From positions 1 to 27,634 of IMG/VR virus record IMGVR_UViG_3300017963_000662: DNA of 27,634 nt, one strand, 5' to 3'. The DNA comes from a virus. The first letter of the stretch is position 1. Each line of letters starts with the position of its first letter. The position numbers and the translations under genes were made by a program. Positions 1-6,484 of this stretch are shown piece by piece. Under the pieces are notes generated by a model that was given only the letters and a program-made list of their open reading frames with translations, was not told the origin of the DNA and did not search any database.

Positions 1-977
1 AAATATATAATCCTATCGGTGCTTTTAGTTTGCCACGTAAGGCAAGAGCGTCTGTTGGCTTTCATTTAGCCGGTCTATTGCCAGGTGGTAAGGTCAAACA
101 GCTTGATAATAACAACACTAAAAACGGATCTAAGCTAAGAATACAGAGATCAACTTCTAAGAACTTTTTTAATGCTACGGTTTATAAGTTTGATGAAGAC
201 ATTTTAGAAGATGATAAGTTCAGAAGTGTTATCACAACACTTAATACAGATAGTAGGGAGCGCATACCTGTTGGTGTGCGTCCACTTATTATTGAATCAA
301 AAGGTTTAAGAACTCTTCAGGGTGCAGTAAGTATTGCTGCAAGTGCTACATCGAGAAGACTTAATAAGTACAAGTTCGGTGCTGAGTACTTAAGGGGAGT
401 TAAGCTTAACTTTAAGGCTGGATTTGATTTAGAAGTAGGTGACGTTGTTTTATTTGATTTCGGATCTCTTCAGGTCACTGACATTAAGGATGGCGGGACT
501 CGAGAGGGTGAAGTCAGACTTATGCAAATCGATAATAAGTCATTAAACATCAGAACTGGCGAGATTAGTTTAGATTTAGTTGATACAAACTTTGAAGCTG
601 ACAACAGGTTTGGTCTTATATCACCTGCTAGTTTTATTAAGTCAGGCATTGATGACCAGAACTTTGTTATTGAAGCATCTTTTAATACGACTGACTTTGG
701 CCAGAATGAATTTCGCAAATGGGAGGACTTCATAGGCTCTGAAGTGACCGTCAGAGACATTGATGGTACTACAAGTGGTAGTGCAGTGCTCCAATCTATA
801 ACTGGTAACTCTTTTGAGGTTGCGACCAGTCTTGGTTTTACGCCTAGTGCTGGTCAGTTATTGGAGTTTAGTGATTATCAGGTTACACAGCCACTGGCTA
901 ATGTTAAGTTGTTATACGTATCTCAGTTTGACGGTGTTAGTTTTCCTGATGGAGACCCGTCTTATAAGATGCTTTAG
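1..977 (+). CDS. Tail hub/fibre-like protein, 3' part (5' truncated by window edge)
   Basis: The reading frame is open from base 3 to the TAG at 975-977, with no stop upstream of the first possible TTG start at 30. The gene therefore very probably begins outside the window. The visible part is beta-rich and has the layout of a tail-hub C-terminal region: a segment reading GDVVLFD, then QVTD, then a run ending in LDLVDT. This resembles the linking beta modules of siphovirus central tail (gpJ-type) proteins. The stop is followed after 9 bases by the glycine-rich tail gene, which fits a tail-tip module. The assignment rests on recalled motif style and position, not on a search. It could instead be another baseplate or tail-fibre component. 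Confidence 0.55.
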   Translation, partial: IYNPIGAFSLPRKARASVGFHLAGLLPGGKVKQLDNNNTKNGSKLRIQRSTSKNFFNATVYKFDEDILEDDKFRSVITTLNTDSRERIPVGVRPLIIESKGLRTLQGAVSIAASATSRRLNKYKFGAEYLRGVKLNFKAGFDLEVGDVVLFDFGSLQVTDIKDGGTREGEVRLMQIDNKSLNIRTGEISLDLVDTNFEADNRFGLISPASFIKSGIDDQNFVIEASFNTTDFGQNEFRKWEDFIGSEVTVRDIDGTTSGSAVLQSITGNSFEVATSLGFTPSAGQLLEFSDYQVTQPLANVKLLYVSQFDGVSFPDGDPSYKML

Positions 978-986
978 GGGGATTTT

Positions 987-1838
987 ATGGCCGATATACC
1001 AGGTGATTTAGATAAAATAAATGACATTGAGGTTGCTGCAAATGCACCTGTAACAGAGTCATTGATGAGTCGTTTGGGAGCCAATATAAATGCTCTTATT
1101 GATCTTCAACCTGAGTTTACTGAGTTCAACGCTTCTGGTAACTACACTGTGCCTGGTAAGTCAGGCGATACCGTGACTCTCTTAGCTATCGGCTGGGGTG
1201 GCGGCGGTGGAGGTGGCGGTGGTGAATCCGGTCCCGGTGCTAACGGTGGTGGTGGCGGTGGCGGCGGAGGCGGTGCCAGGTTTGGTATCTCGTTAACGAC
1301 TGCTACTGCAGGTGCTGTTTTACCAGTTGTTGTTGGTGCTGGTGGTAACGGTGGCGGTGAAGGTTTAAATGGCAGTGGCGGGGGATCATCTACTTTTAAC
1401 GGCGCTCTTTTTAGTGCTGGTCGTGGTGGGTTTCAAGCAACTGGTACACCTGGCGGAGCTGGAGCTGCGGACATCACTAAAGGTGGTGCCGGTGGAGCTG
1501 GTGGAGCATCTTCTTCTGATGGTGGACGCGGTGACAGAGATTCTTTAGCCACAGGCGGAATTGGTGGTAGTCAGTCTGCTTCTGGTGCTGACTCGTCAGG
1601 CGGAGGCGGAGGCGGCGGAGCTGGTCCGGGCGCTAACGGAGGCGCTGGTGGTAACGGCGGAACAGTTGGAAGTCGTGACGGATCAGATGGCGCATCACCT
1701 GCTGCAAACACTGGCGCTGGAGGCGGCGGAGGTGGTGGCGGATTTGGAGTCATCAGCCCAGGCGCTGGTGGATCTGGTGGTGATGGCGGAAGTGGTAAGG
1801 TTATTATCTTAAGCTTTGCCGGATCGACTGTCTTTTAA
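987..1838 (+). CDS. Glycine-rich tail tip / adhesin-like protein
   Basis: This 283-residue protein has a short non-repetitive N-terminus (about residues 1-65) ending in a motif like GNYTVPG followed by a hydrophobic strand. About 200 residues then consist mainly of Gly-Gly-X, with long runs of glycine, alanine and serine. Such regions are known in phage receptor-binding tips, where they can pack as polyglycine-II helices, and in proteins annotated as glycine-rich domain tail proteins. The start ATG is preceded by a GGGGGA ribosome-binding site. It directly follows the tail hub-like gene and its stop overlaps the next start by one base. Host recognition is the most likely role, inferred from composition and position. 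Confidence 0.65.
   Translation: MADIPGDLDKINDIEVAANAPVTESLMSRLGANINALIDLQPEFTEFNASGNYTVPGKSGDTVTLLAIGWGGGGGGGGGESGPGANGGGGGGGGGGARFGISLTTATAGAVLPVVVGAGGNGGGEGLNGSGGGSSTFNGALFSAGRGGFQATGTPGGAGAADITKGGAGGAGGASSSDGGRGDRDSLATGGIGGSQSASGADSSGGGGGGGAGPGANGGAGGNGGTVGSRDGSDGASPAANTGAGGGGGGGGFGVISPGAGGSGGDGGSGKVIILSFAGSTVF
1195..1797 (+). repeat. Low-complexity GGN-rich tract inside the glycine-rich gene
   Basis: The tract is dominated by GGT, GGC and GGA codons in irregular short repeats. It is locally much more G-rich than the rest of the window. The opposite strand shows an artefactual proline-rich open frame here. Such tracts can expand or shrink by slippage and recombination and can cause assembly errors. 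Confidence 0.8.
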
Positions 1839-2308
1839 TGTCAGCTAAAGATGCACTGTTGAGCTATTATGAGCGACAACTTAAGAAGACAAAAAACGGT
1901 CGCACCAGAAAACGCCGTAACGCAAAACCTGAAGAAGTTGCGGTCAAAGAAATTCTCTCCTGGTGTGATAAGAATAACTGGAGTGTACACAGAGTTGAGT
2001 CGAAAGCCGTCTACTCTGCCGCTGCCGGTAGATATCTACGTGGACAAGCTGTGCCTGGATTTACAGACCTTGTCGGAAACACCGACACAGGACAAGCTGT
2101 CTTCATCGAAGTTAAAGCTAGAGGCAAACGAGCCACAATTAAACCCCATCAAACGGAGTTTATACGTGATAAAATACGCACCGGTTGCTTTGCTATGTGT
2201 GCTGATACTGCTGACTATTTGGGTAACAATTGGGTTGTTTATTCAGCCCTTAGTACCGAACTAGGAAAGAAGTACTTAAGCGATTTGCTTCCTAAGTCGC
2301 GTTCTTAA
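1838..2308 (+). CDS. VRR-NUC (PD-(D/E)XK) nuclease
   Basis: This 156-residue protein has a basic N-terminus (residues 14-30) and a compact restriction-nuclease-like core. Visible catalytic elements are E32/E33 in helix 1, D77 in PGFTDLVG, E91 and K93 in IEVKA, and Q105 in the following helix (HQTEFI). The C-terminal strand carries GCFAMCAD. This matches the phage VRR-NUC family, which includes Holliday-junction and flap-type nucleases, and the length is typical. The ATG overlaps the previous TAA by one base, so translation is probably coupled. The 3' end overlaps the convergent amidase gene. A role in processing replication or packaging intermediates is inferred from the family. Confidence 0.82.
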   Translation: MSAKDALLSYYERQLKKTKNGRTRKRRNAKPEEVAVKEILSWCDKNNWSVHRVESKAVYSAAAGRYLRGQAVPGFTDLVGNTDTGQAVFIEVKARGKRATIKPHQTEFIRDKIRTGCFAMCADTADYLGNNWVVYSALSTELGKKYLSDLLPKSRS

Positions 2309-2310
2309 GT
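2274..2310. repeat. Inverted repeat at the convergent gene junction
   Basis: ACTTAAG (2274-2280) and CTTAAGT (2304-2310) form perfect 7-base arms, with a further CGA/TCG match inside. The repeat lies where the rightward nuclease and the leftward amidase genes converge and overlap. It could act as a weak bidirectional terminator, but the arms are AT-rich and neither side has a good T-run, so the assignment is tentative. Confidence 0.25.
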
Positions 2311-2704
2311 GATCCATGTCTATGTTCGGGCATGTTTTCTGATCAGTAAACTCGTAGTGACCAAACACGTAGTCGGGCCCTATTCCGTGGCGTAGATAAA
2401 TATCCAGATACAAGCTGTCGAGACTAATATACTGATCGAAAGTAAAATTATCATCACCAATAAGGCAGACTCCAAGTGAATTGGTATTATGTCCCCTAAC
2501 GTGCGCGCCAATTTCTGTTTCGACTCGACCCATTTGGATTGTACCGTCTCTTTTAATAATGTAATGGTATCCGACATCTCGCCAACCTCTGTCTAAATGC
2601 CATCGCCTAATGTCTTCAACATCAAAGTCACGACCGTTAGGCGTTGCACTACAGTGAATAATAACCTTGTCAGGTTTATTTACTTTCCTTTTACTGTCGC
2701 CCAC
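2276..2704 (-). CDS. N-acetylmuramoyl-L-alanine amidase (T7 lysozyme-like endolysin)
   Basis: This 142-residue single-domain amidase cuts the bond between muramic acid and L-alanine in peptidoglycan at lysis. The zinc ligands of the T7 lysozyme family are visible: H17 in IIHCSAT, H116 in FGHYE, and C125 in KTCPN, with the catalytic-type Y46 (GYHYII) and K123. Length is close to T7 lysozyme (151 residues) and there is no signal peptide, so export would need a holin. It is the last gene of the leftward unit. Its 5' end overlaps the XRE gene by 25 bases and its 3' end overlaps the convergent nuclease gene. No RNA polymerase gene is visible here, so the T7-type polymerase-inhibitor role cannot be assumed. 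Confidence 0.92.
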   Translation of the reverse strand: MGDSKRKVNKPDKVIIHCSATPNGRDFDVEDIRRWHLDRGWRDVGYHYIIKRDGTIQMGRVETEIGAHVRGHNTNSLGVCLIGDDNFTFDQYISLDSLYLDIYLRHGIGPDYVFGHYEFTDQKTCPNIDMDHLRTRLRKQIA

Positions 2705-2928
2705 ACGCCAGCCTCATAGTCTGCTACTTTTGCAGCTACTATAGTCTTTAGTGGAATACGCAAAGCCTTACATAAAGGCCGCAACTTTTGAGCTTTAAGA
2801 CCTGTTTGACCGCGCTCAACCTTTCCGACAAATCCAACACTCGTACCGAGTGCCTGTGCTAATGCTGATTGAGAGATCTTCTTCTTCTCTCTAGCCGATC
2901 GAACTACTGCTGCTAACTCTGCTGCCAT
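2680..2928 (-). CDS. XRE-family helix-turn-helix regulator
   Basis: This is an 82-residue DNA-binding protein, essentially one lambda-repressor-like helix-turn-helix. The N-terminal helix is followed by SQSALAQALGTSVGFVGKVERG, written here only as its key parts: SQSALAQ for helix 2 and VGFVGKVE for the recognition helix. It lacks a dimerisation or cleavage domain, so it is a small Cro-like or repressor-like factor. ATG at 2928 is preferred over the ATG at 2934 because a TAGGAG ribosome-binding site sits six bases before it but directly abuts the earlier ATG. Genes on both sides overlap it, so all three are probably co-translated. Its operator is unknown; the inverted repeat at 6511-6531 is one candidate. 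Confidence 0.85.
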   Translation of the reverse strand: MAAELAAVVRSAREKKKISQSALAQALGTSVGFVGKVERGQTGLKAQKLRPLCKALRIPLKTIVAAKVADYEAGVWATVKGK

Positions 2929-3076
2929 TTGCATCTCCTATTTTTAATGCGTGATCCGCATCATCTTTTAATATCTGTTTATCATCAAGCCTCTTTTTTA
3001 GGTTTTTTATAACCTCAGCTTGCTGTCTTAATATATTCCTTAAGTATTCTATTTCAAGATCTCTTGAGTCCATCAT
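2891..3076 (-). CDS. Small coiled-coil protein, unknown function
   Basis: This 61-residue reading frame starts at tandem ATGs with an AAGGA ribosome-binding site eight bases upstream of the first. Residues 5-45 form a charged amphipathic helix with a leucine/isoleucine heptad pattern (LEIEYLRNIL, then VIKNLKKRL). The tail is serine-rich and lies over the start of the XRE gene (38-base overlap). The ribosome-binding site lies immediately after the T-run of a leftward terminator. I do not recognise the family. The clear Shine-Dalgarno sequence and helical pattern make it probably real. Confidence 0.55.
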   Translation of the reverse strand: MMDSRDLEIEYLRNILRQQAEVIKNLKKRLDDKQILKDDADHALKIGDANGSRVSSSSSIG

Positions 3077-3085
3077 CTAGTCCTT

Positions 3086-3109
3086 AAAAAAAGGGGAGAC
3101 TTGCTCCCC
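3086..3109 (-). terminator. Intrinsic terminator, leftward
   Basis: Read on the minus strand: GGGGAG, loop CAAGT, CTCCCC, then seven T. The six-base GC-rich stem with an adjacent U-run is a textbook rho-independent terminator. It lies between the 167-residue gene (ending at 3137) and the coiled-coil/XRE/amidase genes, and no convincing promoter lies between it and those genes. Confidence 0.88.
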
Positions 3110-3136
3110 CCTAAACAATCTAAGGAGTAGCAAGAA

Positions 3137-3640
3137 TTAAGCCCCAGGGTTTATGCCCCTTCTGCCTGCACCAACACCCTGACGAAGCGGTGATGATTCA
3201 GGTAGATCAAGTGGCAAAGCTCTTGAAATGTAATCATCCAAGAATCGCTGCATTTTATCGAGCAAAGAATCCACTCGAGTCTCATCTGGCCCGATAAGAC
3301 GTGCTGCAAGTCTGGCTGACTGAGAGCTTAATAATTCAATCTCTAATAAATCCCATAGCTGCATGATATCCACTACAGCTTCATTCTCAGGCATAGCTAA
3401 AGCTTCGCCTTCACCTAGTTCAATCACTCGACCACCATGTGATTCTGGCAAATCCAAAATCGGTTGCGATTGAAACCATTGTTTGTATGCTCTTAATCCA
3501 TCAAGATACGAGCGCAATCTTTGCGCATCAGCTTCACTAACTGCTGAAGCGTTGCCTGATTGAGACTTTGCCCACTCATACTTAAATCGTCGCGAACGGC
3601 GTATGAATCCGGCAATATCATGATTCTGTACAGTTGACAT
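3137..3640 (-). CDS. Conserved-looking phage protein, unknown function
   Basis: This 167-residue soluble, mostly helical acidic protein has an excellent GGGGGA ribosome-binding site before the ATG. An N-terminal basic stretch (IRRSRRFKYEW) is followed by helices rich in Leu, Glu and Gln and by a short glycine/arginine-rich tail. There is no signal peptide, membrane segment or recognisable catalytic motif. It is the last gene before the leftward terminator and is separated by 61 bases from the gene upstream. I do not recognise the family. Confidence 0.7.
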   Translation of the reverse strand: MSTVQNHDIAGFIRRSRRFKYEWAKSQSGNASAVSEADAQRLRSYLDGLRAYKQWFQSQPILDLPESHGGRVIELGEGEALAMPENEAVVDIMQLWDLLEIELLSSQSARLAARLIGPDETRVDSLLDKMQRFLDDYISRALPLDLPESSPLRQGVGAGRRGINPGA

Positions 3641-3701
3641 GTATTCCCCCTAATTAGGTATAGTTAACTTTTTCCTATTAGAGAGAAATTTTTACTACCT
3701 G

Positions 3702-4247
3702 TCAAACTACTGGTGTGTAAACTGGCTCCGTTGGCAGATTTTTCTCAACTTCTTCAATCTCTTCAACCGTTCTATCATGACCACGGATAGCATATATCTT
3801 ATGCACTATGTCGAAATAATCCTTACGCCATGCTGCTCTATCGCCTGGGTCAGGGATAGTTCTAAGGTGTTCAAGCAAGTCATCTACAATTGGCTCAAGT
3901 CTCGGGTCTTCAGCTGGTCCATAAACAGGGACCTCTACTATTTTCTCAACCGGCACTTCTTTAATGATTTCTTTCTCAACAACTTTTTCAACCGGCACTT
4001 CTACAGTCTGTGGTGGTTGTGATTTTAGCTCAAGAATCTCATTAGTGAGGGTGACGCAGTTTTCACACGGCTCTTGTATCGGCGTGTCCTGCTCTTTAGG
4101 TGAGTTGTCGTTATCTTTAACTGGCTCTGAGTTATACAGGTTTTTCCGACCCCAAAAAGCCACAACAGCGCTCCAGATAGATGGTACACACAATGCTACA
4201 CCGATAGCTATAGTAAAACCAAGAGCAAAGATCACTCTTCGCTCCAT
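3702..4247 (-). CDS. Membrane-anchored protein with VPVEK repeats (spanin-like candidate)
   Basis: This 181-residue protein has a basic start (MERR), one strong N-terminal hydrophobic segment (about residues 5-32, possibly two short passes) and then a long hydrophilic domain. The middle (about residues 80-110) repeats the motif VPVEK with Val/Glu/Lys spacing, typical of extended stalk segments; a charged helical C-terminus follows. The ATG at 4247 is preferred over an in-frame start at 4352, because the longer form would run deep into the upstream gene and adds an Arg/Cys-rich stretch ahead of a good signal-anchor. It overlaps the upstream gene by 16 bases. An inner-membrane lysis or envelope-spanning role is an inference from topology and the nearby amidase; no spanin family is recognised. 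Confidence 0.65.
   Translation of the reverse strand: MERRVIFALGFTIAIGVALCVPSIWSAVVAFWGRKNLYNSEPVKDNDNSPKEQDTPIQEPCENCVTLTNEILELKSQPPQTVEVPVEKVVEKEIIKEVPVEKIVEVPVYGPAEDPRLEPIVDDLLEHLRTIPDPGDRAAWRKDYFDIVHKIYAIRGHDRTVEEIEEVEKNLPTEPVYTPVV
3946..4002. repeat. Direct repeat encoding the VPVEK motif
   Basis: TCAACCGGCACTTCT occurs exactly at 3946-3960 and again at 3988-4002, a 42-base (14-codon) period. On the coding strand each copy encodes EVPVE. Perfect identity at DNA level suggests recent duplication of the stalk unit. Confidence 0.85.
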
Positions 4248-4564
4248 TTTCCGCACAGCTGATAATGGCCCCTTACCGCATCGTTTCTGTGGTTGTATCC
4301 CTTTATGTCGCGCTCTTCGCCAACATCTATTTGGTAAGGGCAACACTGCCATTCTTTTTCATTGTTTGGTTGCGCCTCAAAAACCATCGTTTCGTATTTT
4401 CTATCAAAGCCTAAATCCATCATTTCTTCTGCGCCGACAGGGAAATATTCACCAACAGTGCTTACTATGTATCCACCAACATAAGTATTAAGTCTAAACT
4501 TACAGTTGTTTGCTCCAATAAAGTGTCCAGGATGAGGCATCCATATCCAGTCTTCTTTTTTCAC
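4232..4564 (-). CDS. Conserved phage hypothetical protein (MPHPGHFIG family)
   Basis: This 110-residue soluble protein starts near WIWMPHPGHFIGAN and continues with NTYVGGYIVSTVGEY, RKYETMVF, CCPY and a C-terminal GHYQLCGKWS. I recognise this as a widespread family of uncharacterised phage proteins with the same ordered motifs; the conserved cysteines and histidines could bind a metal. The start is a GTG whose last bases overlap the preceding stop (GTGA), indicating translational coupling. An internal ATG eight codons later would truncate the conserved start, so GTG is preferred. Function is unknown. Confidence 0.8.
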   Translation of the reverse strand: MKKEDWIWMPHPGHFIGANNCKFRLNTYVGGYIVSTVGEYFPVGAEEMMDLGFDRKYETMVFEAQPNNEKEWQCCPYQIDVGEERDIKGYNHRNDAVRGHYQLCGKWSEE

Positions 4565-5019
4565 GGCAATCTTTCTTCTACGTACTGTTTAAATGTTTCA
4601 GCTTCTCTCACAACCCAGTTGGTTCCGTTTTTAAAGTAACACTTAGCACTAGCGTCTTTGCCATAATGCTCAAAGCGTTGCTGGTCATAGTTAAACACAC
4701 AGAAATTGTTGTTTTCAAAAAACTCTTTGTATTTGTCAATGATACTTAGTGAGGTTCTATACATAGTAAGAAGCTTTTCATAATTAGCTTTTGAAGCCGT
4801 GAGCTCTGTCTTAACCTTTTTTAGTTCTTGCTGTGTCTTAGGATCCGGCCTGTACTTAACAACTGTCTTCACTTGAGGCTCAGGCTTTTTTTGCACTTCT
4901 TCTTTTTTTACTTCTATCTTCTTTATCAGTTTCGGTCTTTTGTCTTTGTAGTCTGTAATGATCAAGGTTGTTATCGCTATGATGGCCACTGATAAAAAGA
5001 TCGCGGCCCATTTATTCAT
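4561..5019 (-). CDS. Signal-anchored coiled-coil protein (i-spanin-like candidate)
   Basis: This 152-residue protein has an N-terminal membrane anchor (about residues 4-22), then a lysine/proline-rich linker, then a long helical stretch (about 60-100) with coiled-coil character, and a C-terminal domain with two cysteines. The GGAGAAATAA ribosome-binding site and ATG are clear, and the ATG overlaps the stop of the upstream 31-residue peptide. N-in/C-out topology with a periplasmic coiled coil is what inner-membrane spanins look like, and an amidase gene lies downstream in the same direction. Against this, no embedded or adjacent outer-membrane spanin lipoprotein is visible on this strand. The call is tentative. 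Confidence 0.65.
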   Translation of the reverse strand: MNKWAAIFLSVAIIAITTLIITDYKDKRPKLIKKIEVKKEEVQKKPEPQVKTVVKYRPDPKTQQELKKVKTELTASKANYEKLLTMYRTSLSIIDKYKEFFENNNFCVFNYDQQRFEHYGKDASAKCYFKNGTNWVVREAETFKQYVEERLP

Positions 5020-5111
5020 TTATTTCTCCATTCAGGTGGGTCACGCAGGTCAATTAAAACCTGCGAAAACGTTAAAACGATTAAAAATACTAATATCAAA
5101 AATACTATCAA
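5016..5111 (-). CDS. 31-residue single-pass membrane peptide ending DLRDPPEW-
   Basis: This frame exactly fills the gap between two leftward genes. A TTG start overlaps the upstream TGA by two bases (5108-5110), and its TGA overlaps the ATG of the next gene. It encodes about 20 hydrophobic residues (MIVFLILVFL start, then IVLTF) followed by a polar tail containing DLRDPPEW. The tight fit at both ends, the membrane segment and a non-random polar tail argue for a real gene despite the TTG start and modest AGAAGAA ribosome-binding site. Position among envelope and lysis-type genes suggests a holin, antiholin or lysis-regulator role, but that is a guess. Confidence 0.55.
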   Translation of the reverse strand: MIVFLILVFLIVLTFSQVLIDLRDPPEWRNK

Positions 5112-5581
5112 AACGGCATTTCTTCTGACAGATCAACCTCAGGCGCTGGTGCATGGTTAGGTAAACCAGAATCGGTCACTGAGCCTTGAAACTTGCTGTT
5201 CACATAAGCTAAGTTCTTGATCGTCCCGTCTTGTTTTTCTTTTTGTTTCACATAAACATTAAAAAGGTTTCCACGTAGTGAATCCCATTTATCCACAAGT
5301 TGCTCAACACCATCAACGTCAGTATCAAGGCCAACATCAGACATAGTTTTTTTAAGATAACCCAAAGATCGTGCTGCATAATCACCACTCAAGTACCATG
5401 TTTGCCAAAGCTTACGTTTTGCATGCTCGCCAGTTGCTACAACTAATTCAAGCTGAAAGCTGTCACCAAATCTTCCTGCTAAATCTAAAGTCATGTTATC
5501 AAGCCGACAGATGTAATCGCCCTCAGGTATTGCCACCCAACCTGTTGTCTCTACTTCTTCTGCGTTGTCAAATAGTCCCAT
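5108..5581 (-). CDS. SSB-like / DUF669-type protein with acidic C-terminal tip
   Basis: This 157-residue protein starts MGLFDNAEEV and has a beta-rich core with IPEGDYICRLD and QLELVVATG, in the style of the DUF669 family found beside phage recombinases. The last residues are DLSEEMPF, closely resembling the acidic tip that bacterial SSB proteins use to recruit partners. The AGGAG ribosome-binding site lies ten bases before the ATG. It is directly downstream (2 bases) of the Sak4-like recombinase gene. Single-strand DNA binding in partnership with that recombinase is the likely role, inferred from gene order and the tip motif. Confidence 0.75.
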   Translation of the reverse strand: MGLFDNAEEVETTGWVAIPEGDYICRLDNMTLDLAGRFGDSFQLELVVATGEHAKRKLWQTWYLSGDYAARSLGYLKKTMSDVGLDTDVDGVEQLVDKWDSLRGNLFNVYVKQKEKQDGTIKNLAYVNSKFQGSVTDSGLPNHAPAPEVDLSEEMPF

Positions 5582-5583
5582 GG

Positions 5584-6267
5584 TTATTTGTCTCCTGTTA
5601 ATTGTTTTAGTAATTGTTTGTAGTCTAAATCCATTATTTCGGGGAGTTTTCCTGATCGGTCACCGGCGTTAAGGTTTGGGTTTCCTTTTGTTGCAAACTT
5701 TCTATTCCCTTCATTGTCGATATAACAGTAGAAGATAAAGTCGCAAAGACCTGAGATAACTTTTCTCGCTGATCCAGATAACGTTGTGTCGGTATAAGAC
5801 CGTTTGATCGATTTCTCTTCAAGGTCTCTAGTTTCTGCATGAGAGATAAATATAATTCCATATCCTGCTTGAGTGAGCGCCGATACGACTCCCATAAATT
5901 CGTTTTTAACAAGGCCATACCCCTTTCCGAAACTAAGATCAGACATATGTGTTATGCCTTCCTTCTTACAAATATAAGTCTCTGCCATCTTGTAAGCGTT
6001 GTCAGCAGTATCAAAAACAATTGTTTTGAATTGCTTCTTATCTCTTTGCTGAAGCAACTGCTTAGCTATTTCTCTCACATCACTCCATCCCTGCGGATCA
6101 AGCTTATAGATCTCTTGAAACTTATGCCCAGGCTCTGTCGCAATAAATAATGCTTTATCAAAGTTTGAGCAAAAGGTTGTTTTCCCAGACTTTGGTGCGC
6201 CGTAGATAAGAAACGTGTACTCATGTATGTCTGATGTCGGTTTTGATTTAGTCGATGGTAGTTTCAT
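5584..6267 (-). CDS. Sak4-like RecA-fold recombinase (AAA_24 ATPase)
   Basis: This 227-residue P-loop ATPase shows Walker A GAPKSGKT at residues 23-30 and Walker B IVFDTAD with D86. A sensor-like strand GIIFISHAE follows, then a basic loop. The compact single domain is typical of Sak4, the minimal RecA/Rad51-like phage single-strand annealing protein, which acts on ssDNA with an SSB partner; such a gene follows immediately. AAGGGA precedes the ATG by five bases. The gene overlaps the upstream small gene by 20 bases. Annotators often call such genes simply AAA family ATPase or nucleotide-binding protein. Confidence 0.85.
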   Translation of the reverse strand: MKLPSTKSKPTSDIHEYTFLIYGAPKSGKTTFCSNFDKALFIATEPGHKFQEIYKLDPQGWSDVREIAKQLLQQRDKKQFKTIVFDTADNAYKMAETYICKKEGITHMSDLSFGKGYGLVKNEFMGVVSALTQAGYGIIFISHAETRDLEEKSIKRSYTDTTLSGSARKVISGLCDFIFYCYIDNEGNRKFATKGNPNLNAGDRSGKLPEIMDLDYKQLLKQLTGDK

Positions 6268-6484
6268 TTGCGTCCCTTACGTTATCGCCTGTAATGATGC
6301 GGCGTAGACTATCGCGTTTCATGTCATTTATTCTACTTATAAGCCTAGTGTGCTTTGATGCCAATACTCTTAGTTCAACAATTATGTCCTTCTCCTGAAC
6401 TTTAGTCTCATCAAGATAAGAAGCCAAGGTGCGAACCTGCTCCCGCATCTCTAATAACTCCGTTATAAGTCTAGCTGTATTCAT
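6248..6484 (-). CDS. Small helical protein, first gene of the leftward unit
   Basis: This 78-residue protein is almost wholly amphipathic helix with regular leucine/isoleucine spacing (LITELLEMREQVRTL and following), ending in a polar tail. The AAGGGCG ribosome-binding site lies about eight bases before the ATG. It is the first gene after the strong leftward promoter and overlaps the Sak4-like gene by 20 bases, so the two are probably co-translated. It resembles short coiled-coil accessory proteins, but I do not recognise a family. Confidence 0.68.
   Translation of the reverse strand: MNTARLITELLEMREQVRTLASYLDETKVQEKDIIVELRVLASKHTRLISRINDMKRDSLRRIITGDNVRDANETTID

Noticed and set aside
1571-1753. 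Proline-rich open frame on the minus strand
   Set aside because: It is the exact complement of glycine codons in the tail-tip gene and has no ribosome-binding site.
2680-2934. XRE gene and amidase as evidence of a lysogeny module
   Set aside because: No integrase, attachment site or excision gene is visible, and the XRE protein lacks a repressor dimerisation or cleavage domain. Lifestyle cannot be decided from this window.
4247-4352. The longer 216-residue form of the VPVEK protein starting at 4352
   Set aside because: It adds an Arg/Cys-rich leader out of frame within the conserved upstream gene, while the ATG at 4247 begins directly at a signal-anchor.
3964-4491. A 175-residue rightward frame across three leftward genes
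   Set aside because: Ser/Thr/Phe-rich antisense of well-supported leftward genes with coupled starts; no ribosome-binding site or domain.
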